Positions 49,620 to 57,710 of a stretch of 64,000 nucleotides of DNA are shown one piece after another. The notes beneath the pieces were generated by a model. It made no database searches, was not told the DNA's origin, and worked only from the letters and a program-made list of their open reading frames with translations. Position 1 is the stretch's first letter, and each line of letters opens with the position of its first letter. The stretch comes from Pseudolysinimonas_A sp049651805. Its GTDB lineage: Bacteria; Actinomycetota; Actinomycetes; Actinomycetales; Microbacteriaceae. Position numbers and translations under genes: made by a program. The stretch covers positions 62,001 to 126,000 of the forward strand of contig NZ_JBASCU010000017.1 of assembly GCF_049651805.1 (NCBI RefSeq), in the 5' to 3' direction.

Positions 49620-50636
49620 ATGTCGCTCGTCGCCCCGATGCTCGCCAAGTCCGTCGAGAAGGTGCCGGAGGGCGACCTGCAGTACGAGCCGAAGTGGGAC
49701 GGCTTTCGGGGCATCGTGCAGGTCAGCGAGGCAGGAGTCGAAATCGGCAGTCGTGGCGACAAGCCGCTCACCCGCTACTTTCCCGAACTGGTGGACGCGT
49801 TCGGCCGGCTGTTGCCGCCGTGTGTGCTCGACGGTGAGATCGTCGTCACGATCGAATGGGAGGGAAAACGCCGCCTGCACTGGGACTCGCTGACCCAGCG
49901 CATCCACCCCGCCGAGAGCCGCGTGACACGCCTCTCACAGGAGACCCCCGCGTCGTTCGTCGCCTTCGACGTGCTGTCGATCGGCGACCGTGACCTCGCC
50001 GGTGAACCCCTCTCCGTGCGCCGGGCGGAGCTCGAGAAACTGTTCGCCAGCGTGCCCGCTCCCCTGCATCTCACCCGCACCACCCGCGACGTCGAACTCG
50101 CCCGGCGCTGGCTCGACGAGTTCGAAGGGGCCGGGCTGGATGGCGTGGTCGCCAAGCCGCTCGACCAGCCGTACCAGCCGGGCAAGCGCGCGATGTTCAA
50201 GATCAAGCACAAGCGCACCGCGGATGTCGTGCTGCTCGGCTACCGCATCCACAAGTCGGGTCAGGGGGTCGGATCGCTGCTGCTCGGGCTGTACCACGAC
50301 GGACAGCTACGCCCGGTCGGCGGGGTGTCGGCGTTCAGCAACGCGCGGCGGCTGGAGTTGATCGACGAGTTGGCGCCTCTGGTCGAACGCGGTGACGACG
50401 GTGCGGCGGTGACCGGCGAGAAGGAGCGCAGCCGGTTCTCGTCGGGCAAAGACGTGTCGTTCGTGCAGTTGCGCCCCGAACGGGTGCTCGAGGTGCGGTA
50501 CGACCAGATGGAGGCCGGGCGCTTCCGGCACACCGTGCAGTTCGAGCGGTGGCGACCCGACCGCGACCCGGAGTCGTGCACGTACGACCAACTCGACGTG
50601 CCTGTCGCGTACGACCTGGACGACGTGTTGCAGTAG
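49620..50636 (+). CDS. ligC: ATP-dependent DNA ligase (LigC-like)
   Basis: Nick-sealing ligase. The catalytic Lys is in YEPKWDGFRGIVQ (motif I); SRGDKPLTRYFPELVDA, LDGEIVV (motif III), FVAFDVLSIGD, GLDGVVAKPLDQPYQPGKR (motif IV) and MFKIKHKRTADVVLLGY (motif V) follow, then an OB domain. The 338 residues match LigC rather than the multidomain LigD. The neighbouring convergent gene encodes a Prim-PolC-like primase-polymerase; LigC and Prim-PolC act together in base excision repair in mycobacteria. Confidence 0.92.
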   Translation: MSLVAPMLAKSVEKVPEGDLQYEPKWDGFRGIVQVSEAGVEIGSRGDKPLTRYFPELVDAFGRLLPPCVLDGEIVVTIEWEGKRRLHWDSLTQRIHPAESRVTRLSQETPASFVAFDVLSIGDRDLAGEPLSVRRAELEKLFASVPAPLHLTRTTRDVELARRWLDEFEGAGLDGVVAKPLDQPYQPGKRAMFKIKHKRTADVVLLGYRIHKSGQGVGSLLLGLYHDGQLRPVGGVSAFSNARRLELIDELAPLVERGDDGAAVTGEKERSRFSSGKDVSFVQLRPERVLEVRYDQMEAGRFRHTVQFERWRPDRDPESCTYDQLDVPVAYDLDDVLQ

Positions 50637-50637
50637 G

Positions 50638-50677
50638 GGTCTCGACACGCCGCCTGCGGCGGCTACTCGACCACCGA
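50638..50677. repeat. 3'-end palindromic repeat, copy 1
   Basis: A 40-bp element starting GGTCTCGACACGC and ending CTACTCGACCACCGA, with a core hairpin GCCGCC TGC GGCGGC. It begins 2 bp after the ligase stop. On the minus strand it supplies the last codons and the stop (GTGGTCGAGTAG, Val-Val-Glu-stop) of the Prim-PolC gene. It matches copy 2 at 36 of 40 positions. Confidence 0.85.
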
Positions 50678-51721
50678 TGTGATGGGGTTGCCGTCGGCGT
50701 CCCAGTTGTCGGCGTTCTTCTTGCTCGGCTGCACGCGCGGGGGTTCGCCGGGCATCTTCGGGTAGTCGGGCGGGAACGGCATTTCGCCCAACCCGGCGTC
50801 GAGATCCCGCTGCCACCACGCGAGCAGGGTGTCGATGCGACCGGGCGCCGCGTGGAAGCCTGCCCACGGATCCCCGACCGTCGCGAGCCGTTCGGGCACG
50901 GTCAGCACGGTGAACTGCTTCGGGTCGCAGGACTCGAGCTCGTCCCAGGTGATGGGCGTCGACACGGGGGCGTGAGCGAGCGCACGCGGGCTGTACGCAC
51001 CGGCGATCGTGCGGTCGCGGTTCGCCTGGTTGAAGTCGACGAACACCTTCCGCCCACGCTCTTCCTTCCACCACGATGTGGTCACGGCATCCGGCATGCG
51101 TCGTTCGAGTTCGCGCGCCGCGGCGATGACCGCGTGCCGCACGTCGAGGAACTCCCACGCCGGCTCAATCGGTGCGTAGAGGTGGATGCCGCGGTTGCCC
51201 GAGGTCTTGATGAACGATTCCAGGCCGGCCTCGCGCAGCACGTTCCGCATCTCGAGAGCCGCGGGCACCGCATCCGAAAAGTCGGTGCCCGGCTGCGGGT
51301 CGAGGTCGATGCGCATCTGGTCGGGGTTGTCGGTGTTGCCGGTGCGCGACGGCCACGGATGGAAGACGATGGTGTTCATCTGCACCGCCCAGACGATGCC
51401 GGCCGGCTCGTCGAGCACGACGAGCGGATGCGATCGCGCGCTCGGGAAGACGACCGGCACCGAGCGCAGCCACTCGGGGGCTCCCTTCGGCGGGTTCTTG
51501 GAGAAGAAGCTCTCGCCGTCGACGCCCGCGGAGTACCGCTCGAGCGCGACGGGCCGATCGCCGTTCGCGGCGAGGAACGCCTCGGAGACGGCGATCGCGT
51601 AATGGGCGAGGTCGAGCTTGGTGATGCCGACTTCCGGCCAGAGCACCCGGTCGGGACTCGAGACCCGTACCTGCCTGACGCCCGCCGGGCCGGGTACCTC
51701 GAGAGTGACGGCGGCCGGCAT
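50663..51721 (-). CDS. LigD polymerase-domain (Prim-PolC-like) protein
   Basis: Archaeo-eukaryotic primase-type polymerase, stand-alone, 352 residues. Motifs: LWPEVGITKLDLAHYAIA, ESFFSKNPPKGAPEWL, QMRIDLDPQPGTDF with the catalytic aspartates, TSGNRGIHLYAPI, VFVDFNQANRDRTIAGAYSP and the ending WDADGNPITSVVE. There is no ligase or nuclease domain, unlike LigD. The start at 51721 shares a base with the VOC gene stop. Its 3' end lies inside a palindromic repeat. No Ku gene is in the window, favouring a repair role with LigC over NHEJ (inference). Confidence 0.9.
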   Translation of the reverse strand: MPAAVTLEVPGPAGVRQVRVSSPDRVLWPEVGITKLDLAHYAIAVSEAFLAANGDRPVALERYSAGVDGESFFSKNPPKGAPEWLRSVPVVFPSARSHPLVVLDEPAGIVWAVQMNTIVFHPWPSRTGNTDNPDQMRIDLDPQPGTDFSDAVPAALEMRNVLREAGLESFIKTSGNRGIHLYAPIEPAWEFLDVRHAVIAAARELERRMPDAVTTSWWKEERGRKVFVDFNQANRDRTIAGAYSPRALAHAPVSTPITWDELESCDPKQFTVLTVPERLATVGDPWAGFHAAPGRIDTLLAWWQRDLDAGLGEMPFPPDYPKMPGEPPRVQPSKKNADNWDADGNPITSVVE

Positions 51722-52146
51722 CAGGCGGCGTCGGCGGCGATGTTGACCAGCCAGTTCACGCCGAACCGGTCGGTGAACATCCCGAAACTCGCTCCCCACG
51801 GCGCGGTCGCGAGCGGCTCGGTGATCGTGCCGCCCTCGCCGAGCTTCTGCCAGTAGCTCCGCAGTTGCGCGTCGTCGTCGCTCGGCCCGCTCAGCGAGAT
51901 CGAGTACTGGTTGGTGCCCGGGGCGAAGTCCATGTGACTCGGCACGTCGGCGGCCATCAGGGTGAAGCCCGCTGGAGTCTCGAGCTGGCCGTGCATGACC
52001 AGATCGCGTTCCCCCTCGGGCAGATCGGCCATCCCGAGGTCGGCGAACGAGCTGACGGTGAGTTCGCCGCCGAATACGGCGTGATAGAACTCGAGCGCCT
52101 CCCTCGCCTGGCCGCGGAAGTTGAGGTAAGGGTTCAACACGCTCAT
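51721..52146 (-). CDS. VOC-family (PhnB/glyoxalase-like) protein
   Basis: The 141-residue protein has the PhnB/3-demethylubiquinone-methyltransferase-like VOC fold: LNPYLNFRGQAREALEFYHA, VFGGELTVSSFADL, HMDFAPGTNQYSISLSGPSD and WGASFGMFTDRFGVNWLVN. Substrate unknown. ATG at 52146 is chosen because the region upstream is an intergenic gap to the divergent GH15 gene. The stop overlaps the Prim-PolC start by one base. Confidence 0.87.
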   Translation of the reverse strand: MSVLNPYLNFRGQAREALEFYHAVFGGELTVSSFADLGMADLPEGERDLVMHGQLETPAGFTLMAADVPSHMDFAPGTNQYSISLSGPSDDDAQLRSYWQKLGEGGTITEPLATAPWGASFGMFTDRFGVNWLVNIAADAA

Positions 52147-52211
52147 GGGGCCATTCTGCGCCGGGCCGCCGACCCTCGCTAGGGGGAAGGGAGTGGTGTG
52201 AGGATTGGAGG

Positions 52212-54047
52212 ATGCCGCTTGCGATCGAGGACTACGCACTCATCGGCGACTGCCACACCGGCGCTCTCGTCGGAACGAACGGGAGCATCGACTGGCTGTG
52301 CCTGCCACGATTCGACTCCGCATCGACGTTCGCCGGGTTGTTGGGTGACGACGAGCACGGCCACTGGACCGTTCGGCCCGTCGGCGCGGAGCGCTGCGCC
52401 GAACGTCACTACGACGGTGACAGCTTCACGCTCGTCACGCGGTGGGTCACGGATGACGGTGAGATCGAGGTGATCGACCTCATGCCGATGGGCGGCCGCC
52501 GCGCCGACATCATCCGCCGGGTGCGCGGCGTGAGCGGCACCGTGCGCGTCGAGGAGGTGCTGCGCATCCGCTTCGACTACGCCGCTGCGATCCCGTGGAT
52601 TCGGCAGTCGCGGTCGCAACGCGGCACGGGCGAGCACGAGCACGCCCTGATCGCCGTCGCCGGCCCCGACTCGGTCGTCGTGCGGGGACCGCGCCGCCAT
52701 GCCGACGGCTTCGCCCACCGCTCGGCGTTCGAGATCTCCGCCGGTGAGACCGTCGATCTGGTGATGACGTGGTTCGCGGCGCACGAGCCGCCGCCGCCGA
52801 TGCCCGACGTGGCCCGCAGTATCGACGAGACCCGCGCCTGGTGGACGAACTGGGCGCAGCACCTCGACGGCGAGGGCCCCTACGCGGGTGCCGTGCGGCG
52901 ATCCCTGCTGGTGTTGCGCGCGTTGACCCACCAGGACACCGCGGGCATCGTCGCCGCCCCGACCACGAGCCTGCCCGAGAGTTTCGGCGGCGACCGCAAC
53001 TGGGACTACCGCTACGTCTGGCTGCGCGACGCCTCACTCACCCTTCAGGCGCTCATGCTGCACGGGTTCGCGGTCGAGGCCGAGGAGTGGCGGGACTGGT
53101 TGCTGCGGGCCATCGCCGGCGACCCGGCCGACGTGCAGATCATGTACGGCCTGGGCGGCGAGCGGAGACTTCCCGAGTGGGAGGTCGACACGCTGCCCGG
53201 CTACCTCGGCGCGTCTCCCGTACGGGTCGGCAACGGTGCGTACACGCAGTTCCAGGGGGATGTCTTCGGCGAGATCATGCTCGCGCTCGAGCAGGCCCGC
53301 ATGATCGGGGTCGGCGAGGACCGGGTGTCGTGGCCGCTTCAGGTCGCGCTGCTCGGCCACATCGAGGCGAATCTGGAGCGCGACGACCACGGCATCTGGG
53401 AGATCCGCGGTGTTCCGCGGCGGTTCACCCAGTCGCGGGCGATGGTCTGGGCAGCGTTCGAGTGCGGCATCCGCGCGGTTCGCGACCACGGGCTCCCCGG
53501 GCCCGTCGAACGCTGGGAGGGCATCCGCGATGAGCTGCGTCGCGAAATCGACGCCCACGGGTTCAACGAAGAGCTCGGATGCTACGTGCAGTACTACGGG
53601 GGCACCGAGGTGGACGCTTCCCTGCTCACCCTCCCCCAGATCGGTTTCATCGAACCCGACGACCCGCGGATGCTGGGCACGGTCGCCGCGATCGAGCGGG
53701 ATCTGCTGCGCGACGGGCTGCTGCTGCGCTATCGCGTGGAGTCGGGGGTCGACGGACTCGAGGGTGAGGAGCATCCGTTCCTCGCCTGCTCGTTCTGGCT
53801 GGTGCAGCAGTACGCCCTGTCAGGTCGCATCTCCGACGCCCGCGTACTGATGGAGCGGCTCGTCGGCCTCGCCAACGATGTCGGCCTGCTCTCCGAGGAG
53901 TACGACACGAGGAACGAGCGCCACGTCGGCAACACTCCGCAGGCCTTCTCACATCTCGCGCTCGTGCGCGCCGCCGACGCGATCGACCGCGCGAGGAAGC
54001 ATGAGGACACCGGGCCGCTCCGGCTTGAGGATCCGCGCGCGACGTGA
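52212..54047 (+). CDS. Glycoside hydrolase family 15 (trehalase/glucoamylase-like)
   Basis: The 611-residue cytoplasmic protein has the bacterial GH15 layout: an N-terminal beta-rich domain (AIEDYALIGDCHTGALVGTN, GSIDWLCLPRFDS) and an (alpha/alpha)6 barrel with RNWDYRYVWLRDASLTLQAL, HGIWEIRGVPRRFTQSRAMV and GLLSEEYDTRNERHVGNTPQ, where the acid and base glutamates fall in IWE and SEEYD. Actinobacterial members of this group hydrolyse trehalose. The substrate is inferred. It is divergent from the VOC gene. Confidence 0.9.
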   Translation: MPLAIEDYALIGDCHTGALVGTNGSIDWLCLPRFDSASTFAGLLGDDEHGHWTVRPVGAERCAERHYDGDSFTLVTRWVTDDGEIEVIDLMPMGGRRADIIRRVRGVSGTVRVEEVLRIRFDYAAAIPWIRQSRSQRGTGEHEHALIAVAGPDSVVVRGPRRHADGFAHRSAFEISAGETVDLVMTWFAAHEPPPPMPDVARSIDETRAWWTNWAQHLDGEGPYAGAVRRSLLVLRALTHQDTAGIVAAPTTSLPESFGGDRNWDYRYVWLRDASLTLQALMLHGFAVEAEEWRDWLLRAIAGDPADVQIMYGLGGERRLPEWEVDTLPGYLGASPVRVGNGAYTQFQGDVFGEIMLALEQARMIGVGEDRVSWPLQVALLGHIEANLERDDHGIWEIRGVPRRFTQSRAMVWAAFECGIRAVRDHGLPGPVERWEGIRDELRREIDAHGFNEELGCYVQYYGGTEVDASLLTLPQIGFIEPDDPRMLGTVAAIERDLLRDGLLLRYRVESGVDGLEGEEHPFLACSFWLVQQYALSGRISDARVLMERLVGLANDVGLLSEEYDTRNERHVGNTPQAFSHLALVRAADAIDRARKHEDTGPLRLEDPRAT

Positions 54048-54061
54048 CGAGTCCGCGCGCT

Positions 54062-54125
54062 ATTCAGTGTTGCTATCTACCGGTACTCAGTGTTACTTTG
54101 TACCGGTAGTCATCGACACTGAGTA
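54062..54125 (+). promoter_or_regulatory. Layered operator of the padR-ABC operon
   Basis: Two perfect interleaved inverted repeats precede padR: CTACCGGTAC (54077-54086) with GTACCGGTAG (54100-54109), and TACTCAGTGT (54084-54093) with ACACTGAGTA (54116-54125). The block from 54065 to 54085 recurs at 54088-54108 with 3 differences, a 23-bp period. A promoter TTGCTA (54070-54075), 18-bp spacer, TACTTT (54094-54099) fits inside. The product of padR is the natural candidate binder. Confidence 0.7.
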
Positions 54126-54141
54126 GCAGGAAGGAGCGTCC

Positions 54142-54471
54142 GTGCCCAAGCAGATCACCGAGATGCTCAAGGGAACCCTCGAGGGCATCGTGCTCGCGAT
54201 CCTCGCCGGCCGCGCCGCGTACGGGTACGAGATCACCGCGTGGTTACGCGACCAGGGCTTCACCGACATCGCCGAGGGCACGGTCTACGCGCTGCTCGTG
54301 CGGGTCGAGCAGCGCGGCCTCGTCGACATCGAGAAGGTGCCCTCCGAGAAGGGCCCGCCGCGCAAGGTCTACACGCTCAACGCCGAGGGGCGACTTGCTC
54401 TCGACGAATTCTGGGAAACGTGGGGCTTCCTCTCCGCGCGTCTCGACCAACTCCGCACCGAAGGGAACTGA
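54142..54471 (+). CDS. PadR-family transcriptional regulator
   Basis: The 109-residue winged-helix regulator contains MLKGTLEGIVLAILAGRAAY, GYEITAWLRDQGF, IAEGTVYALLVRVEQRGLVD and KGPPRKVYTLNAEGRLALDE, the PadR-s1 pattern. GTG at 54142 follows AGGAAGGAG. It heads an operon with DUF1048 and an ABC exporter. PadR proteins of this type often repress a drug-export operon and are relieved by the drug. Binding sites are visible just upstream. Confidence 0.93.
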   Translation: MPKQITEMLKGTLEGIVLAILAGRAAYGYEITAWLRDQGFTDIAEGTVYALLVRVEQRGLVDIEKVPSEKGPPRKVYTLNAEGRLALDEFWETWGFLSARLDQLRTEGN

Positions 54472-54472
54472 C

Positions 54473-54847
54473 ATGGCCAAGAACTTTCTCGAGCTGATCA
54501 TCGGATCGTTCGACGACAAGAAGCAGTGGCGCGCTTACAGAGCGCGCGTCAAGGCGCTCCCCACCGAGTACCGCACCGCGGTCGAGGCAGTCGAGCGTTA
54601 CCTCATGCACTCGGGTGACACGCCCGCCGACTGGGACCGCGCCGCGAGGATGTTCGAAGATCTCGCCGAGTTGTTCGAACGGGCGGCGGCCGACGGCACC
54701 CCGGTTCGCGAGATCGTCGGCGACGACCCACTGGAGTTCGTCGAGACGTTCGTGCGCACCTACTCCGATGGGGGCTGGATCGAAAGGGAGCGCGAGCGTC
54801 TGCGCAAGTCGATCGATCGCGCGACCGGCGAGGAGGCAGACTCTTGA
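54473..54847 (+). CDS. DUF1048 protein
   Basis: A 124-residue soluble protein: NFLELIIGSFDDKKQWRAYR, ARVKALPTEYRTAVEAVERY, FEDLAELFERAAADGTPVRE and GDDPLEFVETFVRTYSDGGW. DUF1048 proteins are commonly encoded between a PadR regulator and an ABC exporter, as here. The role is unknown; an accessory or sensory function is a guess. The start lies one base after the padR stop region and the stop overlaps the ABC ATPase start (TTGA). Confidence 0.9.
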   Translation: MAKNFLELIIGSFDDKKQWRAYRARVKALPTEYRTAVEAVERYLMHSGDTPADWDRAARMFEDLAELFERAAADGTPVREIVGDDPLEFVETFVRTYSDGGWIERERERLRKSIDRATGEEADS

Positions 54848-55608
54848 GCGCGATCCAGGTCGAAGGCCTGCAGAAGTCGTACAAGAAGCTGCACGTGCTG
54901 AAGGGCGTCGACTTCACCGTCGAACGCGGCAGCATCTTCGCTCTGCTCGGGTCGAACGGCGCGGGCAAGACGACGATCATCCGCATCCTCTCGACACTGC
55001 TCGCCGCCGACGCCGGTTCCGCCCACGTCGCGGGGTTCGATGTCGCCACCCAGTCCGCGGAAGTCCGCGAGACGATCAGCCTCACCGGCCAGTTCGCTGC
55101 CGTCGACGAGGTGCTCACGGGGCGCGAGAACCTCATGCTGATCGCTCGCCTGCGGCACCTGCGACGACCCGAGAAGATCGCGGACGACCTGCTCGCGCGC
55201 TTCTCGCTTACCGAGGCCGGCGGCCGCAAAGTCGCCACGTACTCGGGTGGCATGCGCCGTCGGCTCGACATCGCGATGAGCCTCATCGGCAACCCGCCGG
55301 TGATCTTCCTCGACGAACCGACGACGGGCCTCGACCCCGAGGCGCGTCTCGAAGTATGGGCGACGGTGAAACAGCTCGCGCAGAACGGCACGACCGTGCT
55401 GCTCACGACGCAGTACCTCGAAGAGGCCGAGCACCTGGCCGATCGCATCGCGATTCTGCACGACGGCCGCATCATCGTGAACGACACGTTGCGTGAGCTG
55501 AAGAAGCTGCTGCCGGCGGCGAAGGTCGAGTACGTCGAAAAGCAACCCACTCTGGAGGAGATCTTCTTCGCCGTCGTGGGCACGAAGGCAACGGAGGAGA
55601 GCGAATGA
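54844..55608 (+). CDS. ABC transporter ATP-binding protein (DrrA-type exporter)
   Basis: The 254-residue nucleotide-binding subunit starts at TTG 54844 overlapping the DUF1048 stop. Walker A is LLGSNGAGKTTIIRI, the Q-loop is in SLTGQFAAVDEVLTG, the signature is TYSGGMRRRLDIAMSL, Walker B is PPVIFLDEPTTGLDPEARLE, and the H-loop region is LLTTQYLEEAEHLADRI. This matches DrrA/DauA-type drug exporters. The C-terminal part is short. Confidence 0.94.
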   Translation: MSAIQVEGLQKSYKKLHVLKGVDFTVERGSIFALLGSNGAGKTTIIRILSTLLAADAGSAHVAGFDVATQSAEVRETISLTGQFAAVDEVLTGRENLMLIARLRHLRRPEKIADDLLARFSLTEAGGRKVATYSGGMRRRLDIAMSLIGNPPVIFLDEPTTGLDPEARLEVWATVKQLAQNGTTVLLTTQYLEEAEHLADRIAILHDGRIIVNDTLRELKKLLPAAKVEYVEKQPTLEEIFFAVVGTKATEESE

Positions 55609-56390
55609 ACACCCTCGCACGCACCCACTTCGTGAGTGACACGGTGACACTCACCGTCCGGTCGCTGCGGCACATTCTGCGCAGCCCCGACACCATCGTG
55701 ACGACGGCGATCATGCCGGTCGCCATCTTGATGCTGTTCGTCTTCGTCTTCGGCGGGGCGATCGACATCGGGGCGGGCGCCGGTGTGGGCTCCTACGTGA
55801 ACTATCTGCTGCCCGGCATCCTGCTGATCACGATCGCGTCGGGCATCGCGTACACCGCCTACCGGCTCTTCCTCGACATGCAGAGCGGAATCTTCGAGCG
55901 ATTCCAGTCGATGCCGATCGCCCGGTCGAGCGTGCTCTGGGCGCACGTGCTGACCTCGGTCGTAGCCAACCTGGTGTCGCTCGCGGTCGTCGTGGGCGTC
56001 GCCCTGCTGCTGGGGTTCCGGTCCGGTGCGGGTGTGCTGGCGTGGCTCGCGGTCGTCGGCATCCTGGTGCTGTTCACGCTCGCGCTGACCTGGCTCGCCG
56101 TCATCGCCGGGCTGTCGGCGAAGTCGGTGGACGGCGCGAGCGCGTTCTCGTATCCGCTGATCTTCCTGCCCTTCCTCAGTTCGGCGTTCGTGCCGACGCA
56201 GTCGATGCCGGGCCCGGTGCGCTTCTTCGCAGAGAACCAGCCAGTCACGTCGATCGTGAACGCGATCCGCGCTCTGCTCGAGCAACAGCCGGTGGGCGTC
56301 GAGATCTGGATCGCCCTCGCCTGGTGCGTCGGCATCCTGGGTGTCGCCTACCTGCTGGCGATGTTCACCTATCGCCGCAAGATCAGCTAG
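55605..56390 (+). CDS. ABC-2 type permease (DrrB-like)
   Basis: The 261-residue membrane subunit has six transmembrane segments, the first around TIVTTAIMPVAILMLFVFVF and the last at WIALAWCVGILGVAYLLAMF, and the ABC-2 consensus YVNYLLPGILLITIASGIAY. It overlaps the ATPase gene by 4 bp and together they form an exporter; the substrate is unknown. A palindromic repeat begins at the last base of its stop codon. Confidence 0.93.
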   Translation: MNTLARTHFVSDTVTLTVRSLRHILRSPDTIVTTAIMPVAILMLFVFVFGGAIDIGAGAGVGSYVNYLLPGILLITIASGIAYTAYRLFLDMQSGIFERFQSMPIARSSVLWAHVLTSVVANLVSLAVVVGVALLLGFRSGAGVLAWLAVVGILVLFTLALTWLAVIAGLSAKSVDGASAFSYPLIFLPFLSSAFVPTQSMPGPVRFFAENQPVTSIVNAIRALLEQQPVGVEIWIALAWCVGILGVAYLLAMFTYRRKIS

Positions 56391-56429
56391 GTCTCGACAC
56401 GCGACCTACGGCCGCTACTCGACCACCGA
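56390..56429. repeat. 3'-end palindromic repeat, copy 2
   Basis: A 40-bp element directly at the stop of the ABC permease gene, starting GGTCTCGACACGC and ending GCTACTCGACCACCGA, with the variant core GACCTACGGCC. It agrees with copy 1 at 36 of 40 positions and lies upstream of the MarR-controlled promoter. Confidence 0.85.
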
Positions 56430-56455
56430 GTGGGGAATGCGGGGGCCACTGCGGC

Positions 56456-56483
56456 GTTACAGTTGTATGCAAACGCATATAAT
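56456..56483 (+). promoter_or_regulatory. Promoter with MarR-type operator for the LLM/MarR/reductase operon
   Basis: A consensus -10 TATAAT (56478-56483) with a -35 like GTTACA (56456-56461) and a 16-bp spacer. A palindrome TATGC-AAAC-GCATA (56466-56479), extending to 8-bp arms with one mismatch (56463-56482), overlaps the spacer and the -10. TATGCAAACGCATA matches the TTGNAT-type palindromes bound by MarR proteins. The MarR gene in the same operon is the natural binder. Confidence 0.75.
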
Positions 56484-56522
56484 CGGTACGTCAGGAGCCC
56501 AGTGCTCACAGAAGGAGTGGCC

Positions 56523-57710
56523 ATGCAGTTCGGAGTTTTCTCGGTCAGCGACATCACGCGTGACCCGGTCTCGGGCGAGACGCCCAGCGAAGCCGAGCGC
56601 ATCCAAGCCGCGGTCGCCATCGCGAAGAAGACCGAAGAGGTCGGGATGGATGTCTTCGCGATCGGCGAGCACCACAACCCGCCGTTCTTCTCCTCCTCCC
56701 CCACGACCCTGCTCGCGCACATCGCCGCCCTGACCGAGCGACTCGTCGTGTCGACCGCGACGACGCTCATCACCACGAACGATCCTGTCAAGATCGCCGA
56801 AGACTACGCGATGCTGCAGCACCTCTCGGGCGGCCGCATGGACCTCATGCTCGGCCGCGGAAACACCGCCCCGGTCTATCCGTGGTTCGGGCAGGACATC
56901 CGGCAGAGCCTGCCGATGGCGCTCGAGAACTACAACCTGCTGCACCGCCTCTGGCGCGAAGACGTCGTCGACTGGGAGGGCTCGTTCCGCACTCCCCTTC
57001 AGGGGTTCACCTCGACGCCGCGCCCGCTCGACGACGTTCCGCCGTTCGTCTGGCACGGCAGCATCCGCACCCCGGAGATCGCCGAACAGGCCGCGTTCTA
57101 CGGCGACGGGTTCTTCGCCAACAACATCTTCTGGCCGAAGGAGCACTACCTGCGGCTCATCGACTTCTACCGGCAGCGCTTCGAGCACTACGGGCACGGC
57201 ACGGCGAAGCAGGCGATCGTGGGCTTGGGCGGTCAGGCGTTCATCGCGAAGAAGTCGCAGGATGCCTGGAGCAGCTTCCGCCCCTACTTCGATGAGGCTC
57301 CGGTCTACGGCCACGGCCCACGCATGGAGGACTTCGCCGCGCAGACCCCGCTCTCGGTGGGATCGCCGCAGGAGGTCATCGACAAGACGCTGACCTTCCG
57401 CGAGACCTTCGGCGACTACCAGCGGCAGATGTTCCTCATCGACCACGCGGGGCTTCCGCTGCCGATGGTGCTCGAGCAGCTCGAGCTGCTCGGCTCCGAG
57501 GTGGTACCGGTGCTGAGACGAGAACTGGCGGCCAAGCGCGACCCCGAGGCGGCGGATGCCCCGACCCACGCCGCCCGGGTCACGGCGAAGTACGGCGACC
57601 AGGCACCCCGCCAGCCGCGCCCGAACGCCAACCGCGGCGACAACGTGACCGGCGGATCTCCCTATCAGGACACCGAAACCCAGCCCGATTCCGAGGGCGA
57701 GGCCGCCTAA
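56523..57710 (+). CDS. CE1758-family FMN-dependent luciferase-like monooxygenase
   Basis: A 395-residue LLM oxidoreductase: MQFGVFSVSDITRDPVSGET, DVFAIGEHHNPPFFSSSPTT, LSGGRMDLMLGRGNTAPVYP and the C-terminal GSPQEVIDKTLTFRETFGDY. Such two-component monooxygenases use FMNH2 supplied by a partner reductase, encoded two genes downstream. ATG at 56523 follows GGAGTGGCC; the in-frame region upstream overlaps the promoter. The tail after about residue 355 is disordered and Pro/Gly-rich. Substrate unknown. Confidence 0.92.
   Translation: MQFGVFSVSDITRDPVSGETPSEAERIQAAVAIAKKTEEVGMDVFAIGEHHNPPFFSSSPTTLLAHIAALTERLVVSTATTLITTNDPVKIAEDYAMLQHLSGGRMDLMLGRGNTAPVYPWFGQDIRQSLPMALENYNLLHRLWREDVVDWEGSFRTPLQGFTSTPRPLDDVPPFVWHGSIRTPEIAEQAAFYGDGFFANNIFWPKEHYLRLIDFYRQRFEHYGHGTAKQAIVGLGGQAFIAKKSQDAWSSFRPYFDEAPVYGHGPRMEDFAAQTPLSVGSPQEVIDKTLTFRETFGDYQRQMFLIDHAGLPLPMVLEQLELLGSEVVPVLRRELAAKRDPEAADAPTHAARVTAKYGDQAPRQPRPNANRGDNVTGGSPYQDTETQPDSEGEAA

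Noticed and set aside
50638..50677. Copies of the 3'-end repeat as a CRISPR-like array
   Set aside because: The copies are kilobases apart, separated by genes, without spacers or cas genes.
50663..51721. NHEJ LigD
   Set aside because: Only the polymerase domain is present, with no ligase or phosphoesterase domain and no Ku gene in the window; Prim-PolC fits better.
54603..56285. 560-codon open frame antisense to the ABC operon
   Set aside because: The plus strand encodes DUF1048, an ATPase and a permease with clear motifs and overlaps; the antisense frame shows only Arg/Ser-rich composition.
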